Below are positions 27,511 through 37,600 of a stretch of 64,000 nucleotides of DNA, piece by piece. This DNA comes from Hymenobacter sp. CRA2 (GTDB taxonomy: Bacteria; Bacteroidota; Bacteroidia; Cytophagales; Hymenobacteraceae), in assembly GCF_002007105.1 (NCBI RefSeq), contig NZ_MVBC01000017.1:48506-112505 (forward strand). Direction: 5' to 3'. Position 1 is the first letter of the stretch. Each line of letters begins with the position of its first letter. The notes beneath the pieces are model-generated. The model ran no database searches. It was not told the origin of the DNA and saw only the letters and a program-made list of their open reading frames with translations. The translations under genes and the position numbers were made by a program.

Positions 27511-28743
27511 ATGCCCGATTCGTCGTTGCCCCGCGTGCTCATGCTGCCCAAGTGGTACCCGCACCGCTACGACGTGCAGGACGGCGACTTTGTGGAGCGG
27601 CACGTGGCGGCGGTGGCGCCCTACGCGCAGGCGGCCGTACTATTTGCCACCGTGGCGCGCGGACCGCTGCAGCAGCTGGTGGAGCTGGAGGCAGATTGGG
27701 AAGCCGCCGTGCCGACGCTGCGTTACTACTACCGCGCCCGGCTCACGGGGTTAGCCATCCTCGACAAGCCGCTGAAGCTGCTGCTGTACTTCGGCTGCAT
27801 CGGGCACGGCTACCGGCAGCTGCGGCGCCGCTGGGGGCCGCCGCAGCTGGTGCACGTACATGTGCTGCTGCGCACCGGCCTGGTGGCCTGGGCGCTGAAG
27901 CGGCTGACCGGGCTGCCTTACCTGGTGACGGAGCACTGGACGCTGTATTTGCCCGCCAACGCCCACCACCTCGGGCGGCTGCGGCGCTGGCTCACGGCCG
28001 CCGTGGTGCGCCGGGCGGCGGCGCTGCACACCGTGTCGGCCGACCTACAACGGGCCCTGGCCCGGTTCGGCGCCGTGAATGCGCGGAGCGTGGTCATTCC
28101 GAACGTGGTGGATACGACGGCATTTCACCCGCCTACCGCAGCCGAGCAGTTGCCGCCTTCCGATCCGGCGTGCGGCGGACGGCTGCTGCACGTGGCGGCT
28201 TTTAATGAACAGGCCAAAAACCTGAGCGGCCTGCTGCGCACCGTGGCCCGGCTACGGGCCAGCCGCCCGGAGTTGAGCCTGCGCATCGGCGGCTACGGCC
28301 CGGCGGAGGCAGCCTTGCACCGGCTGGCCGACGAATTGGGGCTCGTGCGGAGCGGCGGGGTCGAGTTTTTGGGCAAGCTCAGTCACGCGCAGGTAGCCGC
28401 CGAAATGCGCCGCGCCGACCTTTTCGTGCTCTTTAGTAACTACGAAAACCTCCCCTGCGTGCTCATCGAAGCGCAGGCCAGCGGGCTGCCGGCCGTGGCT
28501 ACGCGCGTGGGCGGCGTGCCCGAGCTGCTAGCCGGCACCGACGCCCGCGGCCGGCTGGTAGCGCCCGGCGACGAAGCGGCACTGGCCGCCGCTATCGAGG
28601 AATTGCTCAGCCAGCCCAAACCGGCGGCTGCCGCCGTCAGCGCCGACGCAGCACGCTTCAGCTTCCCCGTGGTAGGCCAGCAGCTCGCCGGGCTGTACCG
28701 CCGCGTGTTGGGCTTACCGTTGCCTTCATCACTGCCGGTCTGA
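27511..28743 (+). CDS. Family 4 glycosyltransferase
   Basis: 410 residues from ATG 27511; the frame is open to 27424, but that region overlaps a terminator hairpin. GT-B fold: N-terminal acceptor domain begins RVLMLPKWYPHRYDVQDGDFV, and the C-terminal nucleotide-sugar domain begins about residue 225 (LHVAAFNEQAKNLSGLL). The conserved E-x7-E region is seen as YENLPCVLIEAQASGLP. It probably adds a hexose to a lipid-linked or surface polysaccharide at the inner membrane. Its stop overlaps the start of the flippase gene (TGATG), indicating translational coupling. Donor and acceptor are unknown. Confidence 0.9.
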   Translation: MPDSSLPRVLMLPKWYPHRYDVQDGDFVERHVAAVAPYAQAAVLFATVARGPLQQLVELEADWEAAVPTLRYYYRARLTGLAILDKPLKLLLYFGCIGHGYRQLRRRWGPPQLVHVHVLLRTGLVAWALKRLTGLPYLVTEHWTLYLPANAHHLGRLRRWLTAAVVRRAAALHTVSADLQRALARFGAVNARSVVIPNVVDTTAFHPPTAAEQLPPSDPACGGRLLHVAAFNEQAKNLSGLLRTVARLRASRPELSLRIGGYGPAEAALHRLADELGLVRSGGVEFLGKLSHAQVAAEMRRADLFVLFSNYENLPCVLIEAQASGLPAVATRVGGVPELLAGTDARGRLVAPGDEAALAAAIEELLSQPKPAAAAVSADAARFSFPVVGQQLAGLYRRVLGLPLPSSLPV

Positions 28744-29996
28744 TGCTGCTGCGCCTGTTTCACACGTTTGCGGCTCGGCTGGGCGTGGCCCTGTGCAACT
28801 TCGCGGTGGTGCTGCTCACGGCGCGTTACCTGGGGGCCGCGGGCCGGGGGCAGATCAGCCTGTTTGTGACCGATGTGGCCCTACAGCTGCTGTTTATCGG
28901 ACTGCTGGGCGGCTCGTCGCTGATTTACCTGGCACCGCGGCGCAGCGTGTGGCACCTGTTCGGCCCGGCGCTGGCCTGGGCCACGCTGGTTTGCGCCTTG
29001 GGCACCGTGGGCATCTGGCTATGGCGCGGCACCGGCGCGGCCTACGCCGGGCATCTGTTCGCCGTGTCGTGGGTGCAGGCTGCCTTTTCGATTACCACCA
29101 CGCTGCTGCTGGCCCGGCGCCGCGAACAAGCCTACAACTACCTCAACCTGATCCAGGCCGGGTTGCTGGCCGCCGCCTTGCTGCTTGTCTTCTGGGGCCT
29201 GCAGGTGCGCGTGGTAGCCGTGTTTTGGTGGGCCTGCTACGTGGCCTACGGCCTGCCGCTGTTGGCCAGCCTGCTGCTGCTGCTGCGCCTGCCCGATGCC
29301 CGGCGCGGCACGCTGCAAGAGCTGCGCAGCACCACGCGCGAACTAGCCCGACACAGCCGCGGGGCGCATTTTTCCAACATCCTGGCCTTTCTCAACTACC
29401 GCCTCAGCTACTACTTTCTGGCGGCGCTGGCCGGGGCGCAGGCCGTGGGCGTGCTGTCGGTAGGCGTGGCGTTGGCCGAGGCCATCTGGCTGATTCCGCG
29501 CTCCGTTTCGCAGGTGCAATACGTGGATATGGTTCACGCCGATGATAAAGCGGGGCAGGCCGCGCACACGGTTCGCATAGCCCGCACGGCCCTGCTGGCC
29601 ACCGCGGCGGCTCTGCTGGTGCTGCTGCTGTTGCCAGCCGCCGTGCTGGCCGCCGTGTTCGGCCCTGAGTTCGGCGCCGCCCGCCCGCTCATTGCGCTGC
29701 TGGCGCCCGGGGTGCTGGCCGTCAGCCTGACGATGCTGCTCAACAGCTACTTTGCCGGCCAGGGCATCTACCGCGTCAACAACTTGGCTGCTACGGCAGG
29801 TCTGGCGGTAACGCTATTGGCTTGCACCACACTGATTCCGCTGTGGGGCGCCGCCGGCGCGGCGCTGGCCACTACGCTATCCTACGTGGCTTCCACCAGC
29901 TATTTGCTTACCCAGTTTCGCCGGGCGTCGGGTTTGCCGCTGAAGTCGTTGCGCCCGCGCTGGCGCGACATCATGAGCTGGCGCCAGCGCGGATAA
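28743..29996 (+). CDS. Polysaccharide flippase-like membrane protein (MATE/MVF superfamily)
   Basis: 417 residues with about 12 hydrophobic helices. The N-terminus LGVALCNFAVVLLTARYLGAAGRGQISLF is typical of Wzx-like oligosaccharide exporters. It likely moves lipid-linked oligosaccharides across the inner membrane, acting with the glycosyltransferase that overlaps it by one base. No polymerase or ligase gene is in the window, so the pair may be a remnant of, or auxiliary to, a larger locus elsewhere. Confidence 0.85.
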   Translation: MLLRLFHTFAARLGVALCNFAVVLLTARYLGAAGRGQISLFVTDVALQLLFIGLLGGSSLIYLAPRRSVWHLFGPALAWATLVCALGTVGIWLWRGTGAAYAGHLFAVSWVQAAFSITTTLLLARRREQAYNYLNLIQAGLLAAALLLVFWGLQVRVVAVFWWACYVAYGLPLLASLLLLLRLPDARRGTLQELRSTTRELARHSRGAHFSNILAFLNYRLSYYFLAALAGAQAVGVLSVGVALAEAIWLIPRSVSQVQYVDMVHADDKAGQAAHTVRIARTALLATAAALLVLLLLPAAVLAAVFGPEFGAARPLIALLAPGVLAVSLTMLLNSYFAGQGIYRVNNLAATAGLAVTLLACTTLIPLWGAAGAALATTLSYVASTSYLLTQFRRASGLPLKSLRPRWRDIMSWRQRG

Positions 29997-30568
29997 AGCG
30001 GCGCGGGGCTGCCTGTGCTGGCTGTATACTCTCAGGTCTTGATTGGGCAGCAACAGCGGTGCACGGCTCGATGCAGTCATTACAAAACGCTCGACACTGG
30101 GCGCCTTTTACCGGGGCATACCGCCCGGCCGCACCTTCCTAGGTACGTTTTCTGGGCCACCTGCTCTGCCCTAGTCTGCTGCGCAAATTGCCTGATGCCC
30201 TCAGGCGCCTGGTCCGCCAGCTGCTGGTGCCGCGGGGCAGTCAGCGGCTTGGATCGGATACGAACGTCTCAGCCCCGGGCTTGGGCCCACTACGGCTGCA
30301 TATGCCGCCCGGCCATGCACCCAGGTGCCCCGCGGCGGGGCAATAAGCTTCCTTCCCAAACTATTTATCCTTGGGTTCTACGGCCTGCGTCACTGGCATG
30401 ACGCAGGCTTTTTTATACATTAACTCGGCCATTTGCCACCCGCAGTTACCCGAGCGACTTACGCTCGTTTGTGGCCTTTTATCCACCGGGTTTTCCGGCC
30501 CCGCTTACGCGTACTCCGCCTGGTCCGGCGGGAGTTGATTGCTGATTTCCACCATCCTTTCCTCTCAT
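29997..30568. other. Long intergenic region with possible decayed gene
   Basis: About 570 bases without an intact gene. One frame (codon phase 2) is open from the flippase end to a TAG at 30140-30142, then open again to a TAA at 30344-30346, reading FLGHLLCPSLLRKLPDAL and on. This is immediately followed by a strong terminator at 30383. Coding-like base composition plus a terminator in the right place suggest a pseudogene or a 3' untranslated region. I cannot name the family. Confidence 0.35.
30383..30414 (+). terminator. Strong intrinsic terminator
   Basis: GCCTGCGTCA (30383-30392) pairs perfectly with TGACGCAGGC (30399-30408), six-base loop, then TTTTTT. It stands 390 bases beyond the nearest intact gene, the flippase. 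Confidence 0.85.
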
Positions 30569-33391
30569 ATGCCAACACTACTACCCTTGTCCGGCCAGTG
30601 GGGCCGGACCATTTTGCGGCTTGCCCAGCGCTGTGGCATTAGCGGGGCACTGTTGCTGAGCTTGCTGGCCCTCAGCCGCGGGGCGCAGGCACAGGCGCCG
30701 GCCAACGATGACCCTTGCGGCGCCGTCACGCTCACTGCCAACGGGGCGTTGTGCGTCAGCCCCACGCTGAGCACCAACGCGGGCGCTACTACGACCACGC
30801 CCAACGGCTACACCAACCCCAGCGGCTGCGGCACGGCCACCCTTCCCAAGGATGTGTGGTTCAAGTTCACCACCAGCGCCAGCGGCCCCACCAGCTTCGG
30901 GGCAGCTATTACCGTCACGGGCAACCCGGCGGGCATCATTCACCTGTTCACCGCCGCCTCGTGCACCGGGCCGTTTACCGAGCTCGACTGCAGCGCCGCT
31001 ACGACCCCAAACACGGTAGCGCCACGCCTGACCACCGGCTCGCTCACGGCCAACACCACCTACTACATCCAGGTAGCCGGCTCCACCAACAACGATACGC
31101 CGGGGCCGTTTACCATCTGCCTCACCGACGGGCCCGCCGCGCCCACCTGCGGACAACCGCTTATCGGCGCGTTTACCAGCACGGGCCTGACCACGGGCAC
31201 TTTAGCCGTTACACCGGGCCTGAACAACGCGGGGCCGCTGACCGTGGCCATCGAGAACAACACGGCCCAGAATACCTTCGGCACCTTCACCGTCACTGCT
31301 TCGCCGCTGCCGCTGACGGGGCTCACGCCCGGCAGCAGCTACACGGTACGAGCCACGGGCAGTTGCCCGACGGGCGGCCAGGCTACGGCTACCTACACCT
31401 TTCGGGTGCCGATTCCGAACGACGAGCCCTGCGGAGCGGTAGCCCTGCCGCTGAATGGCAGCGTCTGTACGCCTATGGCGGCCAGCAACAGCGGGGCTAC
31501 GTCCTCCGCCGCCTCCAACTTGCTACTGGGCTGCGGCGGCAACTCGTCCCTGCGCCACGACGTCTGGTTTACCGTCACCACAGCGGCCAGCGGCCCCGGC
31601 AGCACCAGCTTCTACGTCACCGTCGATGGGGAGGCGGCGCGGCGCGTTATCCTGCTGCAGGGCACTTCCTGCTCGGGCAGCTTCACGCAGCTGGCCTGTG
31701 CCACCAGCACGTCCTCGTCGGGTCCGGCGCCCACGCTCAGCGCCACGGGCCTGACTCCGAACACAACGTACTACCTGCTCGTCGACGAAACGGGCACCTT
31801 CAGCACCGGTAGTGTTGGCACTTTTGCCATCTGCGTAGCCAGCGTGCCGCCCTGCCCGCCCCTGAGTCTTGCCCCGACGGCCACCAACATTACCACCACT
31901 TCGGCTCAAGTGCTCTTCAACGTGCCTAATAGCTTGCCCAGGCCCACCGACTACACCCTCACATACACGCCGCAGGGCGGCACAGCCACCACCATGCAGG
32001 TAGCATCGGGCCCGGCTATGCTCACGGGCCTGACGCCCGGCACCACTTACCAGGTGTGCGTGGCCGGCAACTGCGCCGGCGGTGGCCAAGCCCCGCCGGT
32101 GTGCACCAGCTTCACTACCCAGGCAGCATGCCCGGCCCCTACGGGCCTGAGCGTTACCAACGTCACCACCACTTCGGCCCAGCTCAATTTCACCGGCCCC
32201 TCGAACGGCAGCAGCTACACCGTGACGCTCACGCCCCAGGGCGGCACGGCCACTACCATTCCCGCCACGGCCCCGCCGGTGCAGCTCACGGGTCTCACAG
32301 CCAGCACCGCGTACACGTTGAGCGTAGTAGCCAGCTGCGGCGCAGGCCAGACTTCGCAGCCCGCTACGCTGACCTTCAGCAGCGCCGCGCCGTGTCCGGC
32401 CGTCACGGGCCTCACGGTAACGGCTAACGGCAGCACCGGCGCGACGGTAAGCTTCACGGGTCCGGCCAACGCCACCGGCTACGTGGTGTCGTACGTACCT
32501 GCGGGCGGTGGCACGCCCACGACCCTGGCCGCCACGACGTCGCCGGTAGCCGTTACGGGCCTTTCGCCGCTTGTCAGCTACTCCTTCAGCGTGACGACAA
32601 GCTGCACCGGCGGGCTGACCTCACTGCCGGCTACCACGAGCTTTACCCTGGTCCCCTACTGCACCACCAACCTCGGGGGTAGCTGCCCGCCGAATATTAG
32701 CGCCGTAACCATTCCCAACACTACGCTCAACAATGCCAGCGGCTGCTCGGGCTCGAGCGGCAACTACTACGTGCTCTACCCCGCTGCCGGCAGCACCACG
32801 GCCACGCTGCTGCGCGGCCAGACCTACCGGCTCAACGTAACGGCCAGCGGCGGAGCAGCCGACATTGTAGCCTGGCTCGATCTGAACCGCAACGGTCAGT
32901 ACGAAGCAGCCGAGGGCGTGCAGGTAATTGTGGGCGGGCAGGCCAACGTACCCGCCGGCACCAGCCTTGTCATCCCGGCTACCGCGCAGCCAGGGCCCAC
33001 GGGCCTACGCATCCGGAGCCGGACCACGGGCGCCGGCCTCGGCACCGGCGACGCCTGCACCCAGGTGGGCTCGGGCGAAACCGAGGACTACATCGTCACC
33101 ATCGACGTGGCCACGGCTAGCCGGTCCGGCGCACTAGCCGCCCAAGTCGACGTGTACCCCAACCCGGCCCAGCAGGCATTCTGGCTGCAGCTACCGGCGT
33201 CGCTCAGCCGCGCGGGCGTGCAGGCCACGCTGCTCAACACGCTGGGGCAAAACGTCCGGCAGCACCGGTTTGCACCGGCGGCCGCGGGGCTGAAAGCGCA
33301 GGTCGAGGTGAGCGGCCTGCCCAAGGGCGTATACACGCTACAGCTGACCACGGCTGCCGGCCCAGTAACCAAGCGCGTGGTGGTGGAATAA
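30569..33391 (+). CDS. T9SS-exported multidomain protein with fibronectin type III and GEVED domains
   Basis: 940 residues from ATG 30569. The signal peptide is long (about 1-43, ending AQAQ). Two related beta-sandwich modules starting NDDPCGAV and NDEPCGAV lie at about 45-190 and 283-425 and resemble bacterial pre-peptidase C-like domains. Fibronectin III-like modules are at about 191-282, 428-518, 520-608 and 609-695 (recurring TTTSAQ and LTGLTPGTTY). A GEVED domain follows at about 697-850 (GSGETEDYIVTI), then a type A sorting domain at about 858-940 starting VYPNP. Probably a surface adhesin or a scaffold; no enzyme domain is visible. Confidence 0.88.
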   Translation: MPTLLPLSGQWGRTILRLAQRCGISGALLLSLLALSRGAQAQAPANDDPCGAVTLTANGALCVSPTLSTNAGATTTTPNGYTNPSGCGTATLPKDVWFKFTTSASGPTSFGAAITVTGNPAGIIHLFTAASCTGPFTELDCSAATTPNTVAPRLTTGSLTANTTYYIQVAGSTNNDTPGPFTICLTDGPAAPTCGQPLIGAFTSTGLTTGTLAVTPGLNNAGPLTVAIENNTAQNTFGTFTVTASPLPLTGLTPGSSYTVRATGSCPTGGQATATYTFRVPIPNDEPCGAVALPLNGSVCTPMAASNSGATSSAASNLLLGCGGNSSLRHDVWFTVTTAASGPGSTSFYVTVDGEAARRVILLQGTSCSGSFTQLACATSTSSSGPAPTLSATGLTPNTTYYLLVDETGTFSTGSVGTFAICVASVPPCPPLSLAPTATNITTTSAQVLFNVPNSLPRPTDYTLTYTPQGGTATTMQVASGPAMLTGLTPGTTYQVCVAGNCAGGGQAPPVCTSFTTQAACPAPTGLSVTNVTTTSAQLNFTGPSNGSSYTVTLTPQGGTATTIPATAPPVQLTGLTASTAYTLSVVASCGAGQTSQPATLTFSSAAPCPAVTGLTVTANGSTGATVSFTGPANATGYVVSYVPAGGGTPTTLAATTSPVAVTGLSPLVSYSFSVTTSCTGGLTSLPATTSFTLVPYCTTNLGGSCPPNISAVTIPNTTLNNASGCSGSSGNYYVLYPAAGSTTATLLRGQTYRLNVTASGGAADIVAWLDLNRNGQYEAAEGVQVIVGGQANVPAGTSLVIPATAQPGPTGLRIRSRTTGAGLGTGDACTQVGSGETEDYIVTIDVATASRSGALAAQVDVYPNPAQQAFWLQLPASLSRAGVQATLLNTLGQNVRQHRFAPAAAGLKAQVEVSGLPKGVYTLQLTTAAGPVTKRVVVE

Positions 33392-33401
33392 CCGCCCAGC
33401 T

Positions 33402-33451
33402 CCAACAAAAACCGCCCCTTCGGCCTTGGCTGAAGGCGCGGTTTTTGTTGG
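33402..33451. terminator. Bidirectional terminator between convergent genes
   Basis: CCAACAAAAACCGC (33402-33415) pairs with GCGGTTTTTGTTGG (33438-33451). The A-run on one side and T-run on the other let it work for both the fibronectin-protein gene and the MoxR gene. Confidence 0.75.
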
Positions 33452-33495
33452 TGAGTGGCTAGGTAAAGGCCTCTTAATCGTCCCCCTACAATCCT

Positions 33496-34485
33496 CTAGC
33501 TGATGGGCACTTTGCGCAGCATGGCCTCGATGAGGTCCTGGGTGCGTACGCCGTCGGCTTCGGCTTCGTAGGTGAGCATGATGCGGTGGTTGAGCACGTC
33601 GGCGGCCACGTCCTTGATGTCCTCGGGCAGCACATAGTCGCGCTCGTCGAAGAAGGCCACGGCGCGGGCCGCCCGGTGCAGGGCAATGCTGGCGCGCGGG
33701 CTTACGCCGTACTGCACATACTGGGCAAACTCGGCCAGGTCGTACTCGGCGGGCTTGCGGGTGGCAAATACTAGTTCAATGATGTACTTCTCCAGCGTAT
33801 CAGAAATCTGCACCTGGTTGATCAGCCCGCGGATGCCGAAAATGTCTTCCTTGGTGAGCACGGCCTGCACGTCGCTGGCGTAGGAGAGGTTGGCCATGCG
33901 GCGCATCACCTCCAGCTCCTCCGCCTTCTTGAGGTAGTCCACGTACACCTTCAGCATGAAGCGGTCCACCTGCGCTTCGGGCAGCGAGTAGGTCCCCTCC
34001 TGCTCTACGGGGTTCTGGGTGGCCAGCACCAGAAAGGGCAAATCGAGCGGAAACGTGGTTTCGCCGATGGTCACCTGCTTTTCCTGCATGGCTTCGAGCA
34101 GGGCCGACTGCACCTTGGCCGGCGAACGGTTCACCTCGTCGGCCAGTACCAGATTGGCGAAAATGGGGCCCTTCTTGACCTCAAAATCCGACGTGGCCTG
34201 GTTGTAAATCATGGTGCCGACCAGGTCGGAGGGCAGCAGATCGGGCGTAAACTGCACCCGCTGAAAGTGCAGGTGCAGCACCTGAGCCAGTGTGCTGATA
34301 GTAAGCGTCTTGGCCAGACCGGGCACACCCTCAAGCAGCACGTGTCCGCCCGTAAAGAGCCCGATGAGCAGGCGGTTGAGCATGTACTGCTGGCCCACCA
34401 CCACCTTGCCGACTTCGGCCGATACCTGCCGGATTTTCTGCTGGTAGTGCTGCGTGAGGTCGGGGGAATACGAGGGGTCGGGCAT
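33496..34485 (-). CDS. MoxR family AAA+ ATPase
   Basis: 329 residues from ATG 34485. Walker A is GVPGLAKT at about 53-60, Walker B is LVLADEVNR with Asp116-Glu117, and sensor 1 is ATQNP followed by the EGTYSLPEAQVDRF motif that defines MoxR. A C-terminal lid domain follows from about 220. MoxR proteins act as chaperone-like ATPases, usually with DUF58 and VWA partners encoded next door, often for envelope or metalloenzyme maturation. No such partner is adjacent here: the downstream neighbour is convergent and the upstream gene is the giant T9SS protein. Confidence 0.93.
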   Translation of the reverse strand: MPDPSYSPDLTQHYQQKIRQVSAEVGKVVVGQQYMLNRLLIGLFTGGHVLLEGVPGLAKTLTISTLAQVLHLHFQRVQFTPDLLPSDLVGTMIYNQATSDFEVKKGPIFANLVLADEVNRSPAKVQSALLEAMQEKQVTIGETTFPLDLPFLVLATQNPVEQEGTYSLPEAQVDRFMLKVYVDYLKKAEELEVMRRMANLSYASDVQAVLTKEDIFGIRGLINQVQISDTLEKYIIELVFATRKPAEYDLAEFAQYVQYGVSPRASIALHRAARAVAFFDERDYVLPEDIKDVAADVLNHRIMLTYEAEADGVRTQDLIEAMLRKVPIS

Positions 34486-34596
34486 GGGCGTCGGCGCTGA
34501 CAAGTGGCTAAAGGTACAATCAGCCCCGCACAAGGCATTATTCCGGCCGAAATTGAATAAGCCCCCGTGCCATCCGCCCACTGGCCCCAAGGCCCA

Positions 34597-34633
34597 AAGA
34601 AAAAGCCCCGCCGGCAGAACCGGCGGGGCTTTT
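34597..34633 (-). terminator. Terminator of the giant T9SS gene
   Basis: 14-base-pair perfect stem (34601-34614 with 34620-34633), five-base loop. On the minus strand it ends in CTTTTTCTTTG. It lies 20 bases past the stop at 34654. Confidence 0.85.
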
Positions 34634-34653
34634 GTGCGGGGTAAGCGGCGTGC

Positions 34654-37600
34654 TTACTGGCGCACGATGCGGCGCGTGTCGGTGCCGCCGTCGGTGGCAG
34701 CACGCAGGATGTAGACGCCGGTGGGCTGCTGGCGCAGGTCCAGCAGCAGCTGCGCCTGGCCGGCCGGTACCACATGGCGGTACACCACCTGGCCCACGGC
34801 GTTGAGCACGGTCAGCTCCACGGCTTTGTGGTAGCCGCTCAACTGCAGCGTGAGCTGGCCGTCGGGGGTCGGGTTGGGGAAGAGCTGCAGCGAGGAGCCG
34901 GCCAGCGGTTTGCTGCTCGCTGTCACCGTCAGCGGCAGCGAAGCTTGCGAGGCACAGCCCTGGGCCGAACTCACCACCACGGTGTAGGCGCCGGGCTGCG
35001 CCGTGCCGTTGGCCGTGTAGCTCGGGCCCGTGGCCCCGGGGATGGCCACCCCGTTCAGGTACCACTGGTTGCCCGTGGCCGACGAGCTGCTGAGCACCGC
35101 CGTGCCCGCCGAGGGGTAGCTCACGCTCACCGTCGGGCGCACCGGCGCCGCTTCCACCGTCACCGTGTCAGTGGTCGAGGCCGTGCAGGTGGTGCCAGCC
35201 GTGTAGGTCACGGTGTAGGTGCCCGGCGTCGAAGCCGACAGGTCAATCACACCCGTCGAAGCATTCAGGGTCAGGCCCGTGGTCGAGCTGAACGTACCAC
35301 CGGTGGTACCCGTCACCGTCGGTGCCGGGTTGGTGCCTGAGGTCTGGCAGAACGTCGAATTGGCGTAGCTGAACGCGGCCGAAGCCGCCGGCGTCACGTT
35401 CACCTGAATCGGCGTGCGGGTCGCGCTGACGCATTCGGCCAGTACTTGCCAGTTGTAGAAGAAGTAGTACGTGGTGCTCGTGCTGCCGGTCAGCAGACCG
35501 CCGGTGATGGATACCGCGCCGCTGGGCGAGGTGTAGGGGTAGCTACCGGTGAAGTCGCGGTACAGCTCGGGCGGGGCGGGCGAGGTGCCCGTCACGAGGC
35601 GGTAGGTACCGGCAGCCGGCACGCTCAGGTTGAGCGGCAGTACCAGCGGGGTGCGCGGGGTGCTGCTGGCCGGTACGGCAAACGGACCAGCCGTAGCAAT
35701 AACCGTCCCGGTGCTGGAGCGCAGCTCCACCGTCATGGAGCCGGCTGTGGTCGAGCTGGGGTACACCGTTACCGACTGGATGGTCACTGCCGACGTGGCG
35801 TTGAACACTAGGCCGGTGTTGCCGCCGCTGTAGCCACCGTCGCCGCCCGTGGTGCTGGCTTTGCCCACCGTTTCGGCGGTTTCATTCACTGCTTCCACGA
35901 AGTACTGACGCGAAGCCGTGAGGGCCGGCGTGGTAAAGGAAGCGCCCGTGCCCAGGGCCGTACCGCCGGTGGCGGCCTCGAAGTAGCGCAGGGTAGCGCC
36001 CGTCGAGCCGGTGGCCGTAAGCGTAGCCGTAGTGCCTTCGCAAACGGTCAGCGGGGTGTTGGTGCCGCTTACCAGCGGCGTGTTTACCGTGATGGTCACC
36101 ACGTTGCTGGTTACGGCGGCGTTGCAGCGTACCTGCACGCGGAAGTAGGTGGTGCTGGTGAGCACCGGCGTGGTGTAGCTGGCCGTGGTGGCGCCGCTGA
36201 TGTCCGTGAAGGTCACGTTGTCAGCCGACTGCTGCCACTGAATGGTGCCGTTGGCCGCGCCGGTCAGCGTCAGCACAGCGGTACCGCTGTTGCAGAGCCC
36301 GGCGTTGTTGGTCGTCAGCGTACCGGCTACCGGGGCCACCACCGTGCGGGTCACGGCAGCCAGCGCGTCGTTGCTGGTCGTCTGGTCGCCTTGCACCGTG
36401 GCCGTGACGGCGAAGGAGTAAGCACCGGCGGCCGACATGTCCAGCGTGCCGGGCAGCGTCACGTTCTGCGTGGCGTTTGGCGCCAGCGTACCCGTGGTCA
36501 GCGTCGTCGTCAGCGTCTGCGGGCCGGCCGGGGTGGTTACCACCACCGATACCGACGCCGGGTTCACGGCGAAGTCCAGGGCCTGGGTGCCCTTGTTCTG
36601 CACCGTCACCGTTACGGTTTCCGTCGGCGAGTAGCAGGTCTGTCCACCTGCCGGGGCCACCAGGGCCGTCGGGGCCAGGTCGATGGGCAGCGGGCTGCTC
36701 ACCGAGATGTTGTCGAGGTGGAAGTCGTAGTCCGGCAGATCGTCGGCGGTGCCCTCCGAGGCGAAGAAGCTCAGGATGATCTGCTGGCCGGCGTACGGGC
36801 TCAGGTCGATGGAGTAGCTGGTCAGGCTGCCGTTGCTGGGTTGGTTGCCGGCGTTGAACTGGCTGAACGTCGGGATGCGGGCAAACGTCGCGCCGCAGTC
36901 CGTCGAGATGCGCACTTCCACGAAGTCGTCGGTACCGGTCATGCCGGCCGGGTCGGCCGTCGTGGCGCCGAACTCCGTGATGCCCGCGTCGAAGGTCAGC
37001 ACCGTCGAAGCCCCAGCCAGGAACTTCGGCGATACAATCCAGTCCTTCTTGCTGTTGGAGAACAGGTTGATTTTAGCCGTGGTGTTGCCGGCCGGGAACG
37101 AGGTGTTCGTCCAACCCGAGCCCGCCGGCGTGGGCAGCGTGACGCCGGTAGCCTCGTACCAGCCCGGGAACACCGTGGTCAGGTTCGAGCCGGTGAAGCC
37201 CGTGAAGGTCACCAACTGCGGCTGCGCGGCCACGCCCACTACCGTGCGCGTCACCGTGGCCTGGTCGTTGCCGGGCGTCGCGTCGCTGGCCGTAGTGGTG
37301 GTAATGGCGAAGGAGTAGCTGCCGGCGGCCGACATGTTCAGTGTGCCGGGCAGCGTCACGTTCTGCGTGGCGCTGGCGGCCAGCGTACCGGTGTTTACCG
37401 TGGCGGTGAAGGTCTGGGCCGGGCCGCTGGGCGGCGTCACCACCACCGTTACCGTCACCGGGTTCAGGGCCAGGTCCAGGGCCGTGGCGGCGTTGTTGGT
37501 GAAGCTCACCGTTACAGCTTCCGAGGCGCCGTAGCAGCCGGCGGCCGCCGGGCTGATCAGCGCGCCGGCCATCACGTCGATGGTTGCCGGCGTAAACTCA

